Positions 32,386-41,543 of a DNA stretch of 47,572 nt are shown here, one piece after another; the stretch's first letter is position 1; every line of letters begins with the position of its first letter. The DNA lies in the IMG/VR virus record IMGVR_UViG_3300028908_000015, positions 1 through 47,572 of that record. One strand, given 5' to 3'. The stretch comes from a virus. A program made the translations under genes and the position numbers. Under the pieces are notes generated by a model. The model was not told the DNA's origin and ran no database searches. It worked only from the letters and a program-made list of their open reading frames with translations.

Positions 32386-33417
32386 TTAGGTCAACTGCGC
32401 TTCCGTTTCCAGGATCGCGTTACAAGGCTTGATCGGGGTTCCACGGAAGGTCATAACGTCCTTGCCGAACACATTGGCATACCCCAGAGCCGCGTTGGAT
32501 TTTTCCGTGGCAGCGATATCCAACATCGCATGGACACCGGCACTGGCATAGAAAATACCCCTTCCCGCATTGGTCTGCGGAATGGTGTAACGCGCCTTAA
32601 TCATGGCCCGATACAGGTTCTGCTGCGCCGCCTGATCGTCCATCATGGACAGGTCCACGTTGGCAATACGAACAATGTACCTCCAATCCTTCACGCACAA
32701 ACCCATTTTCCACTGGTAATGGGTCTGGTAGCCCCGGAACCGGCCGCCATCGTTATCGTACAGAGTAACCAGTCCGAGATCTTCGGACAGAAGCCCAACC
32801 TGAGACCCCTTGGGGTAAATGCCAAATACCGTGCGCTCTCCCCAAACGATGTACCACACCGAAGTAAGGGCGCCATCATTGGTCCCCCCAGCATCGATGA
32901 CATGGTGGAGGTAATCAGACTGCAGAATCGCGGTAGGCTTATCAGCAGGCTGGCCGATCTTATCATAACGCGGCGCCAGTCCGAGGAACCGATCCGGGTA
33001 CACAGAAGTGTCCCCATAAAAGATCGTCTGCGCCATGGCATTGGACATCCCTTCAATATGAGGCGCATCCTCAGAGAGCCGAAACTCTGCCGTATTACCA
33101 TTGAGGTCCGCCACATCCTTGTCCACTTCGCCCCAGTCTTCCAGCATTCCGATGGTATCCTCGACCTGAGCGGTCTTACTTTTGGTCGGACGGACACCGT
33201 AATTGAGGCGCCGCCAAGTAGGTTCGGGAATATCCGAACGAACCGTCACCCTGTGACCAGTGGGAAGATTTGCTTCAATGATCGGAACATCCTCAAGAAT
33301 CGGATTGGACTGGGCCAGAAGCTCTGCGATAGCTGCAATAGAGCCATCCGGGTCCATTCGTTTCGTAACGTTGACAATATTGGGAAGTTCATTTCCCAAA
33401 TAAGGTTCATACGCCAT
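32386..33417 (-). CDS. Major capsid protein
   Basis: A 343-residue protein with the layout of BPP-1-type (Bbp17-like) HK97-fold capsid subunits: an N-terminal arm (NELPNIVNVTKRMDPDGSIA), ANLPTGHRVTVRSDIPEPTW, RLNYGVRPTKS, and a C-terminal part with FRGTPIKPCNAIL. It follows a scaffold gene and precedes cement genes, the classic order. The start at 33417 comes 12 bases after the scaffold stop. Confidence 0.9.
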   Translation of the reverse strand: MAYEPYLGNELPNIVNVTKRMDPDGSIAAIAELLAQSNPILEDVPIIEANLPTGHRVTVRSDIPEPTWRRLNYGVRPTKSKTAQVEDTIGMLEDWGEVDKDVADLNGNTAEFRLSEDAPHIEGMSNAMAQTIFYGDTSVYPDRFLGLAPRYDKIGQPADKPTAILQSDYLHHVIDAGGTNDGALTSVWYIVWGERTVFGIYPKGSQVGLLSEDLGLVTLYDNDGGRFRGYQTHYQWKMGLCVKDWRYIVRIANVDLSMMDDQAAQQNLYRAMIKARYTIPQTNAGRGIFYASAGVHAMLDIAATEKSNAALGYANVFGKDVMTFRGTPIKPCNAILETEAQLT

Positions 33418-33429
33418 TGTTTTTACTCC

Positions 33430-34128
33430 TTATTTGTGATTTGGAAACAACCGCTCCGCAAGCGATTTCTTTCCTGGTTTTGCATTTACGGCTGATTTAA
33501 GAAACCCTCCCTCTTTCATCGATTTCCCGATGTTGTAGAGAAAATCCAAAACCGCCGGGTGGTTTCCATAACCTGTCTGTTTCAGCGCCTCTGCCATTTT
33601 TCCGTCAGGATCATTCTGCTGCAATGCGCGTTTTGCAAGAGCCAGTTTATACTTGGCGTCGTCACCCCAATTTTTTACATGCGCTTCCCCCATTTTCCGC
33701 AATGCGATTGCGCTCGCCTGCTCCTGGGCCTGAGTGAAAGCTCCAAAGGTGCGAATCGTCTTATCCAACTGCTCCTGCGTCAGCCCTGCTTCACTTGCAA
33801 AACTCCCCAACTCTTTCGGCAGCCCCTCCGGAATTTTATAATCCTCCGGCTTCAGTACCTTCTGCTCCCCCCCTTTTTTCTCGGGGGTCTCCGGTTCTTT
33901 CGTCTCTTTCGGCGGCTCCGTATCTTTTGGAGCCTCCGAAGTCTCCGGAGCTTCCTGTGTCGCCGGAGCTTCCGCTTCTTTTTGTGGCCCAGGCGCTGCT
34001 GGTGCTTCCTGCTCCTGGGAAACGTCAGGCGCTGCCTGCTCCGTGTTCGACGCTTCCGGCGAGGGGTTACCTTCCTGCTCTCCCTGAGTGCCTTGTGGAG
34101 TGTTTTCAGGGGTGTTCTCATCCGTCAT
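33430..34128 (-). CDS. Scaffold protein
   Basis: A 232-residue protein. The first ~85 residues are low-complexity Glu/Pro/Thr/Ala (for example APETSEAPKDTEPPKETKEP), the second half is helical and ends in a basic patch (KPGKKSLAERLFPNHK), as capsid-binding ends of scaffolds do. Placement between the Bbp19-like gene and the capsid gene supports a scaffolding role. The start overlaps the upstream gene by 11 bases. Confidence 0.82.
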   Translation of the reverse strand: MTDENTPENTPQGTQGEQEGNPSPEASNTEQAAPDVSQEQEAPAAPGPQKEAEAPATQEAPETSEAPKDTEPPKETKEPETPEKKGGEQKVLKPEDYKIPEGLPKELGSFASEAGLTQEQLDKTIRTFGAFTQAQEQASAIALRKMGEAHVKNWGDDAKYKLALAKRALQQNDPDGKMAEALKQTGYGNHPAVLDFLYNIGKSMKEGGFLKSAVNAKPGKKSLAERLFPNHK

Positions 34129-34408
34129 TGTTATCTACCTCCTTAAATTTTTTTGCTTCTTCCAACAGCATCTTCGGGTAGAAAGTGGGGTCTACATCTT
34201 CGAGGAACCCCAACATCTCCAACCCCACCGCTCTTTTACCCTCCTCATAAAATGTGCGCGAATTCCCACTAAACGTATCCGAATACAGCGGACACATCGA
34301 CAAAAAATGCCATATCAAAGCTCTTCCCTGCGGGGTCTTTATGACATCCCTCGTGTTATTCACGAGATTCAGATATTCCTGCTCTTCCGGAGTTCTTTTC
34401 TTTGTCAT
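34118..34408 (-). CDS. Bbp19-like protein
   Basis: A 96-residue protein with TPQGRALIWHFLSMCPLYSD and YEEGKRAVGLEMLGFLEDVD, the pattern of the Bbp19 family of BPP-1-like phages, which sits between portal and scaffold. Its biochemical role is not known; a small head-assembly factor is likely. It overlaps the portal stop and the scaffold start. Confidence 0.83.
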   Translation of the reverse strand: MTKKRTPEEQEYLNLVNNTRDVIKTPQGRALIWHFLSMCPLYSDTFSGNSRTFYEEGKRAVGLEMLGFLEDVDPTFYPKMLLEEAKKFKEVDNNDG

Positions 34409-36135
34409 AGCATCCCTAATTCAGCGCGTCCCTGTTGGCTTTCAACCAAACTATCTGCTGCATCCGCTTGAGCTTTCGCCGCTTGTGCCTGCTGCAGATC
34501 CAGTTGCCCCTGAAGCTGTGCCTGCGCCATGGCTTCCTGCTTCTGTCTTTCCGCCGCCATTGCCCTGGCCCTGTCTTGCCGGATCTTGTCTACCTGCTCC
34601 TGTGGTCTTAGTATCCCGATATTGACCCCCGTAATGTCCGCATACTCTCGTGCGGCGGCATCGATATCTACGTTGTCCATGATCTGCTGATCAAACTGCG
34701 CCGCCTGCCCAATAAAGGCCATGAAGCTGTTGATCCCCTGCAGCGCCACGGCCCTTTGCGCCGTGGCCAACGGGCTGATGAGGGTTATCTTGTATCCGTC
34801 ATCCCCGATAAGTTCTGCAAGCGCCGGATCAAGCGGTGGCAGCATTTCTTTCCTGAGCATGATATTGAAACATCGCTCGATCATGGGGGACAGAAACTCG
34901 TACTGAAGTCTCTCAATAACCGGCCCCAACCGAAGCATTTTTTCTTGCTCCCTGACCGTGACTTCAGTCGCTTTGTACGGCGTCGCATTGGGGTCCCGAT
35001 TGGCCGTCAAGAAAATGTCGTTGAAAAAATTCCGCCGTATTCTGTTCTCCACTCGCTCTACAGCACTGCCAACGCCCATGTAGTCAAACTTGATGTTATA
35101 CATCTCTGTGACTACTTCCTGGGGGTTTCGGTAATAGTTATGCCCACCGGGCAAAGTGTTTAACTTTCCCTTCAATCTCCCCGGCACATTGAGCGGTGGG
35201 TTGATAGCTTTGTGCGTCGCCATCAAAAACGCCTTTTCCATCTCCTGCAACCGGCGAATATCCGATAGCGCTCTTGACCCTGGCCCAAGCCCGTACACAT
35301 CCGCTCCTATCGTTCCCCATCTTGCCGTGGGATATGGAAACTCATAGAACCCTTCTACCTTCAGTGGTTTCTTTTTGGCGTCCTCCGTATACCTCGGAGA
35401 AGTGGTTGTGAGCTCATAGAAAACCTGCGTCCAGGGCTTATCCGTGAAGTAGCTGTATTTAGTCACATATTCAAGCACTGAGAGCCGGGGGATGTCAATA
35501 CCAGTTTTGTTCTTCTCCACCCGATCTTTTACCTGAGAAGACACGTTATCCCCGAACTGCTCATAAAGCTGCCGCTCCGTCATGAAAATGGTGCGAATGA
35601 ACTGGTCCGGAAGACCATTCACTCCCATGGAAAGGTAATATTCCCCAGCGGTAAGAATGTGAAACTTGAACGGAATATCGTCACTTCCCGTGTCCTCCCC
35701 CACATAAACAGAGCCGATGCCGAACGCTGCGTACTCAACATAGAAGCTGTTAATAACACTGTAAAAATTAGACGCATGCAGCGCCCTGTGAAGCAGCTTG
35801 GTGTTCTGCTCCATCCATGCCTTGAGCGGTTCTATATCTTCCAATTTTGGATCGAGCCATTCAACCTTAAACCACTCCCGCGATGGGCTTGTGAGACCTC
35901 CGTGCATGCCGGATGTCAATACGTACAGTGCGTCCTCGGCGATGTTATTAACCACCTTCGGCGTGGTGAGCTTTCTCTTGGGCGGTTTTGCGTAAGTCTG
36001 GTATATCCCCCGCCCGGGCACCAAAAAATCTGATATGCTTCGCCACTCCGCTTCCCACTCGGACCGCTCCGTTCGAAGCTCCTCGAACGTAGAAGTGACA
36101 TTCGTAAAACTGAGCTGTTCCGGTATTTTTTTCAT
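34405..36135 (-). CDS. Portal (head-tail connector) protein
   Basis: A 576-residue portal of the T7 gp8-like head-to-tail joining family: EWEAEWRSISDFLVPGRGIY at the start, then DALYVLTSGMHGGLTSPSRE, and NATPYKATEVTVREQEKMLR with LGPVIERLQYEFLSPMIERC near 385-430. The end is Gln/Ala-rich helix (MAQAQLQGQLDLQQAQAAKA). It forms the dodecameric ring at the packaging vertex. Overlaps with both neighbours are only a few bases. Confidence 0.93.
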   Translation of the reverse strand: MKKIPEQLSFTNVTSTFEELRTERSEWEAEWRSISDFLVPGRGIYQTYAKPPKRKLTTPKVVNNIAEDALYVLTSGMHGGLTSPSREWFKVEWLDPKLEDIEPLKAWMEQNTKLLHRALHASNFYSVINSFYVEYAAFGIGSVYVGEDTGSDDIPFKFHILTAGEYYLSMGVNGLPDQFIRTIFMTERQLYEQFGDNVSSQVKDRVEKNKTGIDIPRLSVLEYVTKYSYFTDKPWTQVFYELTTTSPRYTEDAKKKPLKVEGFYEFPYPTARWGTIGADVYGLGPGSRALSDIRRLQEMEKAFLMATHKAINPPLNVPGRLKGKLNTLPGGHNYYRNPQEVVTEMYNIKFDYMGVGSAVERVENRIRRNFFNDIFLTANRDPNATPYKATEVTVREQEKMLRLGPVIERLQYEFLSPMIERCFNIMLRKEMLPPLDPALAELIGDDGYKITLISPLATAQRAVALQGINSFMAFIGQAAQFDQQIMDNVDIDAAAREYADITGVNIGILRPQEQVDKIRQDRARAMAAERQKQEAMAQAQLQGQLDLQQAQAAKAQADAADSLVESQQGRAELGML

Positions 36136-36485
36136 GCGCTACCAACCAATACGGACATTTCCGTCGTTGTAGGCTCTTCGTCCGTCAGCAAAGACCCGCC
36201 GCTTATGGTGTCCAGCACACCCTTTTTTCGCGCCCTTTCAAGTGCTGTCTCCCCCTGGGCTTTCGCGTTCAGCCTTGCGATCTCGTCTTCCCAATTTATC
36301 TCAGGAGTCTCATACACCGTCGGCAAGGCAGGCGTCGGAGGGGGTTGAGCTGCAGCAGCAACCATGGCCGACTGCGCCATCATCGCTTGCATCAACTGTG
36401 CCATCATCTCATCGTTGGCCCCCGAGTCCACGGTACCCGTAGTGACCGGAGGGGGCATCGTTTCGCCCGATGTTTTTCCGCCCAT
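36132..36485 (-). CDS. Gly-start protein 1, upstream of portal
   Basis: A 117-residue protein starting MGGKTSGETMPPPVTTGTVD, with a Met/Ala-rich patch (MMAQLMQAMMAQSAM) and an end reading SLLTDEEPTTTEMSVLVG. The end resembles that of the protein at 36487-37200, and all three genes in this block begin MGG. It overlaps the portal ATG by 4 bases. Probably a minor virion or head-tail protein; not recognised. Confidence 0.72.
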   Translation of the reverse strand: MGGKTSGETMPPPVTTGTVDSGANDEMMAQLMQAMMAQSAMVAAAAQPPPTPALPTVYETPEINWEDEIARLNAKAQGETALERARKKGVLDTISGGSLLTDEEPTTTEMSVLVGSA

Positions 36486-36486
36486 A

Positions 36487-37200
36487 TCAGACCCCCAATA
36501 CTGTCGTCGTGCCGCCTAAAGTGTCATCTTCCTCTGTCAACAGTGTATCCGGTTTTAGCGGCTTTAACGGTTTTGACGTAGCCACGGACTTTTCTTTGCC
36601 TTCTGCTCCAGCGGTTAAATACGCGGACGGGTCCCCACGAACGACCGTCCACTCTGTAAATCCTTCCGGTTTTCCATACTCCGATATGAGGTTTTCCAAC
36701 TGCGCCTGCTGCCCTTCGCCCCATATAGAAGCGAAATAATTGTTGATCCTCTGCTGACGCTGCTCGTCTGTAATCTCATAATCCACGCCTGTAAGCTTCG
36801 CCTGCGCCATTTCATCCTGAATCTCGGCATTCACATAGTCGGCGGCGGCAGTGGCCGCATCAAGATAGCTTGCAAACAGCTCGTCCCTCTGCTGAATCCC
36901 ATACTGCTCCTGCTGCATTGCAAGTTGCTCTTCATACGTCGGGCCTTCATATGTGGGCAGCTCCGGCATGGCAAAAGCCGAAGTCATTGACGACATTTGC
37001 TTTTGTAACTGCGTGTCCCGAAGACCCGTTTGATAACCTTCTGCCGCGTACTGCTGATATTGAGGTGGAAGGTTTTCTCCTTCAGGGTTATATTTCCATC
37101 CTTGCGCGCCCCGTTCGTACCATCGCTGGTACACATCCCTTGCCGCGTTCGGATCTATTTGCGTTCCACCGCCGCCGCCTTTTCCACTGCCTCCGCCCAT
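36487..37200 (-). CDS. Gly-start protein 2
   Basis: A 237-residue protein with MGGGSGKGGGGGTQIDPNAA at the start, a Tyr/Gln-rich helical middle (YEEQLAMQQEQYGIQQRDEL) and an end LLTEEDDTLGGTTTVLGV that resembles the end of the downstream neighbour. Gly-rich starts may act as flexible anchors or be packed inside the head. Function unknown. Confidence 0.72.
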   Translation of the reverse strand: MGGGSGKGGGGGTQIDPNAARDVYQRWYERGAQGWKYNPEGENLPPQYQQYAAEGYQTGLRDTQLQKQMSSMTSAFAMPELPTYEGPTYEEQLAMQQEQYGIQQRDELFASYLDAATAAADYVNAEIQDEMAQAKLTGVDYEITDEQRQQRINNYFASIWGEGQQAQLENLISEYGKPEGFTEWTVVRGDPSAYLTAGAEGKEKSVATSKPLKPLKPDTLLTEEDDTLGGTTTVLGV

Positions 37201-37202
37201 GA

Positions 37203-37637
37203 CTATTTCCCCTTATCTTCTAAAAGCGAAGTATACTCATCTTCAGTTAAGTCCGTTAATATCAACGAGGGAGCTACCATACCCGCAGTTTCCTGTGGCT
37301 TGGGAGGGCCTTTAGAGGGCTTGATCCCGCTCTTCTTCTGAAGCTCTTCTACCTGTCTGCGATATGCTTCCTGCTGCGCCTTATAATAATCCGCCCACGC
37401 GTCACTGGTCTTCTTGGCTGTCCGTTCAGCGGATGTCGTATATCCGGGACCTCCGGCATAAGTCGGCTTGTACCCGGAGGTGTCTTCACCAAAAGCTTTC
37501 CCTGTCACGTATGCGAACCCGGAAGAGATCGGATCCCAGTCCCGAATACCTCCAATCTCAGGAATAACTGCTTGCACCGGGTTTGACGCGAGCATGGCCC
37601 AATCACCAAACCCTTTTCCGCCGCTACCGCCCCCCAT
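37203..37637 (-). CDS. Gly-start protein 3
   Basis: A 144-residue protein starting MGGGSGGKGFGDWAMLASNP, with a central helix (SAERTAKKTSDAWADYYKAQ) and an end LTDLTEDEYTSLLEDKGK. It shares the glycine start with the two genes that follow. It may be a minor virion protein; no family is recognised. Its start overlaps the GNAT-like gene stop by one base. Confidence 0.7.
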   Translation of the reverse strand: MGGGSGGKGFGDWAMLASNPVQAVIPEIGGIRDWDPISSGFAYVTGKAFGEDTSGYKPTYAGGPGYTTSAERTAKKTSDAWADYYKAQQEAYRRQVEELQKKSGIKPSKGPPKPQETAGMVAPSLILTDLTEDEYTSLLEDKGK

Positions 37638-38188
37638 TACACGTCCTTCCTTGTCAGTGTCGTAACGAGGGCATCTACTGTACGCCCCATATAATTCATT
37701 CCAGACGGGAGAACAAACTGCTTTTTAAAACCTACCTTGGTGATATAGAGCCGCGCCGCCCTGTTATCCATAGGGGTTAAACCGAACAGGGTGTTAAGGT
37801 AATAGCGCTGTTCATTGTGAGACTCTTTCCAGTGAAGTATGCGCTTTACCGTCTCTTTTACAAGTGGAATGCCTTGCTTGATGTGGAGATCAGGGTGGGT
37901 TGAAAAATGGATCTGGGCGGCACGGCCCGTAAAGTTGGTTAGTGTAAACTCTCCAGCGATATTATCGCCCCATTGTATGAGGTACATGTTCTTCGCGTGT
38001 TGGTGCATTAACCGGTACGCATCTTCCATTTTGGGGGAAGGTACATCGCATAACCGGTAATCCATGTACCCCGCTTTTTTGAGATCTTCCCAGTACCCGC
38101 GAACCGTATCGAAATTTACCGCCAAAAGCGGAAAAATCCGTGAATCCTTTACGGGCAGGCTCTCAAATCTTGAAATCGGGGCTCTCAT
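37637..38188 (-). CDS. GNAT-fold acetyltransferase-like protein, T7 gp13-like place
   Basis: A 183-residue protein with the layout of GNAT-like phage morphogenesis proteins: YLIQWGDNIAGEFTLTNFTG (strands 3-4), KQGIPLVKETVKRILHWKES and AARLYITKVGFKKQF near the end. T7 gp13 and relatives hold the same fold and are needed for core assembly. Acetyl-CoA binding cannot be confirmed by eye. It is preceded by a predicted promoter in the 73-base gap after the large terminase. Confidence 0.75.
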   Translation of the reverse strand: MRAPISRFESLPVKDSRIFPLLAVNFDTVRGYWEDLKKAGYMDYRLCDVPSPKMEDAYRLMHQHAKNMYLIQWGDNIAGEFTLTNFTGRAAQIHFSTHPDLHIKQGIPLVKETVKRILHWKESHNEQRYYLNTLFGLTPMDNRAARLYITKVGFKKQFVLPSGMNYMGRTVDALVTTLTRKDV

Positions 38189-38231
38189 TTGACTCCCTCA
38201 AAATCTAATGAAAAAACAATTAGATAAAGCC

Positions 38232-38260
38232 CGTATAACAAACACAGCATATATTGTCAA
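38232..38260 (-). promoter_or_regulatory. Predicted late promoter before the GNAT-like gene
   Basis: On the minus strand a perfect TTGACA (38255-38260) is followed after 17 bases by TATACG (38232-38237). It lies in the only sizeable gap in the late arm, immediately after the large terminase stop. A 7-bp inverted repeat (ATCTAAT / ATTAGAT, 38203-38225) lies between it and the gene start. Confidence 0.6.
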
Positions 38261-38261
38261 G

Positions 38262-39783
38262 TTATTTTATAACCTCCGGGCTCATGTTATCCAAGATGTC
38301 CATCCCGGCGCCTTCGATCAACCCTTCCATGTACGCAAGCGGGTCATATCGCCCCTGCCTTCCGTGCGTGGCAACGCCGCTTGCCTCCAGGACGCGCTGG
38401 ATCGCTTCTCGCTTGACTTCTTCCGGGTCTGGTACCTCATCTACCGATTCGTCCGCAAAAGTCAACACAGCGGCATCTGCTTCGTTTGGCGACCCTCCTA
38501 TGCGGGCCTTGATGAGCTTTTTAGGCGCGAGCTTCACCCGGTTGTTCGGATCATCGGCCAGCTCCTGGTTCACAAGCTCTTTCAGCAGGTCCGGGTCCTC
38601 GGGGATAACGCCGTGGGCCAGAAACTGCTTCATGCGGTAATACATCGCCGCCCGCATGTTCACCGCAGCCTTTTCCGGGCTCTCGGCGTTAAAGTGCACC
38701 TCGACGACCACATCTTCGTGCCCCAGCCGATAGAGCCGGTCAATAACGCCCTGGCCCTGCCCGGCATCGATGAACACCGTAACCGGCTTTTCAACCTTGA
38801 TCAGCCTCGAGATCTTGTCGGCGACGCTCATGTTGTCCGGGTCGTACGTGGACAAGAGCTTCGTGAGTATCAGCCCCTGCCGCTTGTAGACCACCGAAGG
38901 GTCTCCCGTCCGGCCGATATCGCATCCGAACACCGGCCGCATCCGCAATGATGATTGCCGCTGTGCGTGCGTAAGCCACCTCTGCTGCGCCTCCCGGACT
39001 TCCCGTGGTGTGATGAGCACCTCGGGGTTTTCGGCGAAAAAGTTACACTCAAGCTCCCGCTCATAGGCTTCCTCGATCATGGAGTGCTTGAGCTCGGCAA
39101 GCTCCTTTGCCGGTATAATCCCGGTGATCGACGCCGGAAGCTTCACCGAATCGAAATCATCATCGATGGCCTTCTGTGACAGCCCGCGAATGTAAAACTC
39201 GTATAGCAGGTCCAGGCCCTTGACCGTCCCGATGATCATCCCTTTGCCGGGGCGGTCAGCAAGCGCCGGTCGCAGGACCTCGAACCATGCGTACCGGGAG
39301 TCTGTCCACGAGGCAAGCTCATCTGCCACAATCCGGTCGATATAGATCCCCCGGTAAAACTCAATGTTCTCGGAGCCTGCAAGGGTGATCGTCCCGCCGT
39401 TGGGCAGCACAACTTCCAGTTCCGTCTCCCTGTAGTCCACCAGCCCGGCCTGCTTTAAAGGGGCGCACATCTTCTTGAAATAATGCCATGCGACCTTCTT
39501 GGCGGCCTTCTGCGTCGCTCCAAAATAATACCCCCTGTAGTCGTCTATGCCGTACAGGGGGTACGCCGCCAGACCTTCCTTGACGAGGTAATAGACCGCC
39601 AGCAGTGTCTTTCCGAGGCGGTCACCGCCGGTGGCACACAGCCGTCAGGAACCGAGCCTTATCGAGTCTGCTCATGATCACCTTCTGTGCGGCCCTGGGA
39701 GCGAATGGTATTTTATACGCACCATCAGTACTTTGGTTTTGTGCCACCGGCGGATCACCTCCCTTCAGTATGCTATGTGCCAT
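38262..39783 (-). CDS. Large terminase subunit, frame broken once near 39624-39645
   Basis: The packaging ATPase-nuclease. The N-terminal frame starts at 39783 (MAHSILKGGDPPVAQNQSTD) and reads KVIMSRLDKARFLTAV; the second frame then carries Walker A (ATGGDRLGKT), FGATQKAAKKV, Walker B (YIDRIVADEL) and the RNase H-like nuclease acidic residues (FGCDIGRTGDPSV, VFIDAGQGQG and EADAAVLTF). Neither frame covers both parts: one stops at 39622-39624, the other at 39645-39647, and a +1 change within TGTGTG (39635-39640) would join them. Without it the ATPase motif is not translated from the real start. Mutation, sequence error or frameshift decoding are possible. Confidence 0.88.
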
Positions 39784-39799
39784 AATCGCCTGTTATCCT

Positions 39800-40693
39800 T
39801 TAAATCAAGTCCTCTATGTTTATAGGCACTTGTTTTAAACCCGCTGTATCTTGCTTTATTTTACGGTCCTCATCTTCAAGCCTTGGCGTTGCTAAATCCA
39901 TAACATATTCCTCGTTTATTTCTATCCCCACAAAATTCCGGAAATGCTGAAGGGCTACAACACCCGTTGTACCTGATCCTGCAAAAGGGTCCAACACTGT
40001 GCCGCCTTTCGGGCAACCCGCAAGAATACACGGTTCTATTAGTTTCGGAGGAAATGTTGCAAAGTGGGCTTTTTTATACCTGGCTGTTGTTACTGTCCAT
40101 ACCGATCGTTTGTTTCGTCCATTTATTTTAACCGCTTCTTTGATGGCATCCGCGTCGTAATAATATCTTGCAGACTTACTCATCAAAAAAATATATTCAT
40201 GGGCTTTCGTACATCGATCCTTAACACTTTCCGGCATTGGATTCGGTTTGTGCCAGATGATGTCCTGCCTTAGATACCACCCATCGGCCTGCAAGGCGAA
40301 AGCCACCCGCCAGGGTATTCCGATCAGGTCTTTCGGTTTAAAAGACGCTTTTTTAAAATCCGGGCTTCTCTTGTTTGGCGGGGTTGTTTCATCTGGGTCT
40401 CTATTCGCTCCAAACGGTTTATGGGCATACTTCTTACCCCAATACCCTGCATAAACATCCCCAAGATTAAGCCACAACGTTCCATCATCCCTCAATACCC
40501 GCTTAACCTCCCGGAACACCTTGACCATATTTTCGACATAATCTTCTACTGTAGCTTCGAGGCCCATTTGCCCATCAACCCCGTAATCGCGCAGCCCCCA
40601 GTATGGTGGCGATGTCACACAACAATGGACATACTGAGACGGCATCTCAGCTAACTTGTCATGCGCATCGCCAATGTGCAGTGTGAAACCCAC
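39800..40693 (-). CDS. DNA (adenine-N6 or cytosine-N4) methyltransferase, beta-type
   Basis: A 297-residue methyltransferase: catalytic TSPPYWGLRDYG (26-37) at the N-terminus and the AdoMet-binding motif DPFAGSGTTGVVAL near the C-terminus, followed by FVGIEINEEYV. This order is that of beta-type enzymes. SPPY is most often seen in N4-cytosine enzymes, but the base cannot be assigned. There is no partner restriction gene, so it probably protects phage DNA from host restriction. The start is GTG, 2 bases after the HTH gene stop. The protein ends VPINIEDLI, a tail shared with four other proteins here. Confidence 0.9.
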   Translation of the reverse strand: MGFTLHIGDAHDKLAEMPSQYVHCCVTSPPYWGLRDYGVDGQMGLEATVEDYVENMVKVFREVKRVLRDDGTLWLNLGDVYAGYWGKKYAHKPFGANRDPDETTPPNKRSPDFKKASFKPKDLIGIPWRVAFALQADGWYLRQDIIWHKPNPMPESVKDRCTKAHEYIFLMSKSARYYYDADAIKEAVKINGRNKRSVWTVTTARYKKAHFATFPPKLIEPCILAGCPKGGTVLDPFAGSGTTGVVALQHFRNFVGIEINEEYVMDLATPRLEDEDRKIKQDTAGLKQVPINIEDLI

Positions 40694-40695
40694 TC

Positions 40696-40962
40696 TTACT
40701 TCTTCGCTGCGACCCGCTTGGCGGCCCTGGCCTTGATCGCTGCCTTAGGTGTTGCGGCCTTCTTCCTGGCCTGCTGGGCGGAGACCCGGCGGCTCTCAAT
40801 GAACGCCATGAGGTCCTCGGGCTTGTACATGATCCCGTTTCCCACCTTGTAGTGGGCGATACCGTGCTTCTTCCGCCAGGCAGCAAGGGTCGTCGGGGCG
40901 ACGTTCAGCATCGCAGCGGCCTGCTTCTGGTCCAGCAGCTTAGGGGTGGTGGTGTCAGTCAT
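40696..40962 (-). CDS. MerR/excisionase-type HTH protein with Lys/Ala tail
   Basis: An 88-residue protein with a HTH_17-like DNA-binding domain (LLDQKQAAAMLNVAPTTLAA, then WRKKHGIAHYKVGNGIMYKP and EDLMAFIESRRV), followed by a basic Ala/Lys tail like a histone H1 end (KKAATPKAAIKARAAKRVAA). AAGGAGG lies before the ATG at 40962; a start at 41013 would overlap the small terminase. It sits between two packaging-operon genes, so it could act as a late regulator or aid terminase DNA recognition. Confidence 0.82.
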   Translation of the reverse strand: MTDTTTPKLLDQKQAAAMLNVAPTTLAAWRKKHGIAHYKVGNGIMYKPEDLMAFIESRRVSAQQARKKAATPKAAIKARAAKRVAAKK

Positions 40963-41009
40963 AATGCAACCTCCTTGTGTAATGAGAGTGATAGGTTGCC
41001 TTGATGGAA

Positions 41010-41543
41010 TCACAGGATATCTTCAATGTCAAGCGCTTTTTTGTTGGGGTCCTTCACATTTTTTCCTATACCACTTCCATCGATAGCCGCCAGCTCGGCC
41101 GCTGTCTGCTGTGTAAGGGCGGTTTCCAGCCGCAGGACTTCATCGAGCTCCACGGCATCAACGGGTTCCGAGGAGGCAGTGATAATCTTGATCGTCTTGT
41201 TCGAGTTTTCCGTTATGGTCGTCTCTCGTTTTTCGCTCATAGCGAGCCGGGCCGACAGGATAAACTTTGTCATCGCCACGTCTATTTGCTTTGCCAGCGC
41301 CCTTCTTGACATCTCATCTTCCAGCCGGGTTATGATCTGAGCAAGGACATGCCGGGAATAGTCGCTGATGGTTTTATCAACGAGGGAAAGCGCGTTTACC
41401 ATCACCTGGGCGGTTGAGAACCCAAGAGCGAGCGCAAGGCCAGCCGGTGTGGGTACCTCTTCAGTGCTGAAATAGACTTCGGCCAGCCGTTTCATCGTCT
41501 CCGGATCGGCCATGATGATTTTTGGGGCGATATAATCTTCCAT
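41010..41543 (-). CDS. Small terminase subunit (gp3-like)
   Basis: A 177-residue protein. The RLAEVYFSTEEVPTPAGLAL then ALGFSTAQVM segment fits the P22 gp3 / GP3_package small terminase family, which has GLALALGF in the same place. The rest is helical with an oligomerisation region. It is the first gene of the late arm and should recognise the packaging site. The ATG at 41543 is only a few bases after the predicted transcription start; a longer frame to 41582 runs into the promoter itself. It ends KALDIEDIL. Confidence 0.88.
   Translation of the reverse strand: MEDYIAPKIIMADPETMKRLAEVYFSTEEVPTPAGLALALGFSTAQVMVNALSLVDKTISDYSRHVLAQIITRLEDEMSRRALAKQIDVAMTKFILSARLAMSEKRETTITENSNKTIKIITASSEPVDAVELDEVLRLETALTQQTAAELAAIDGSGIGKNVKDPNKKALDIEDIL

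Noticed and set aside
32224-33495. 423-codon + strand frame opposite the capsid gene
   Set aside because: It mirrors the major capsid gene; codon pattern belongs to the minus-strand gene.
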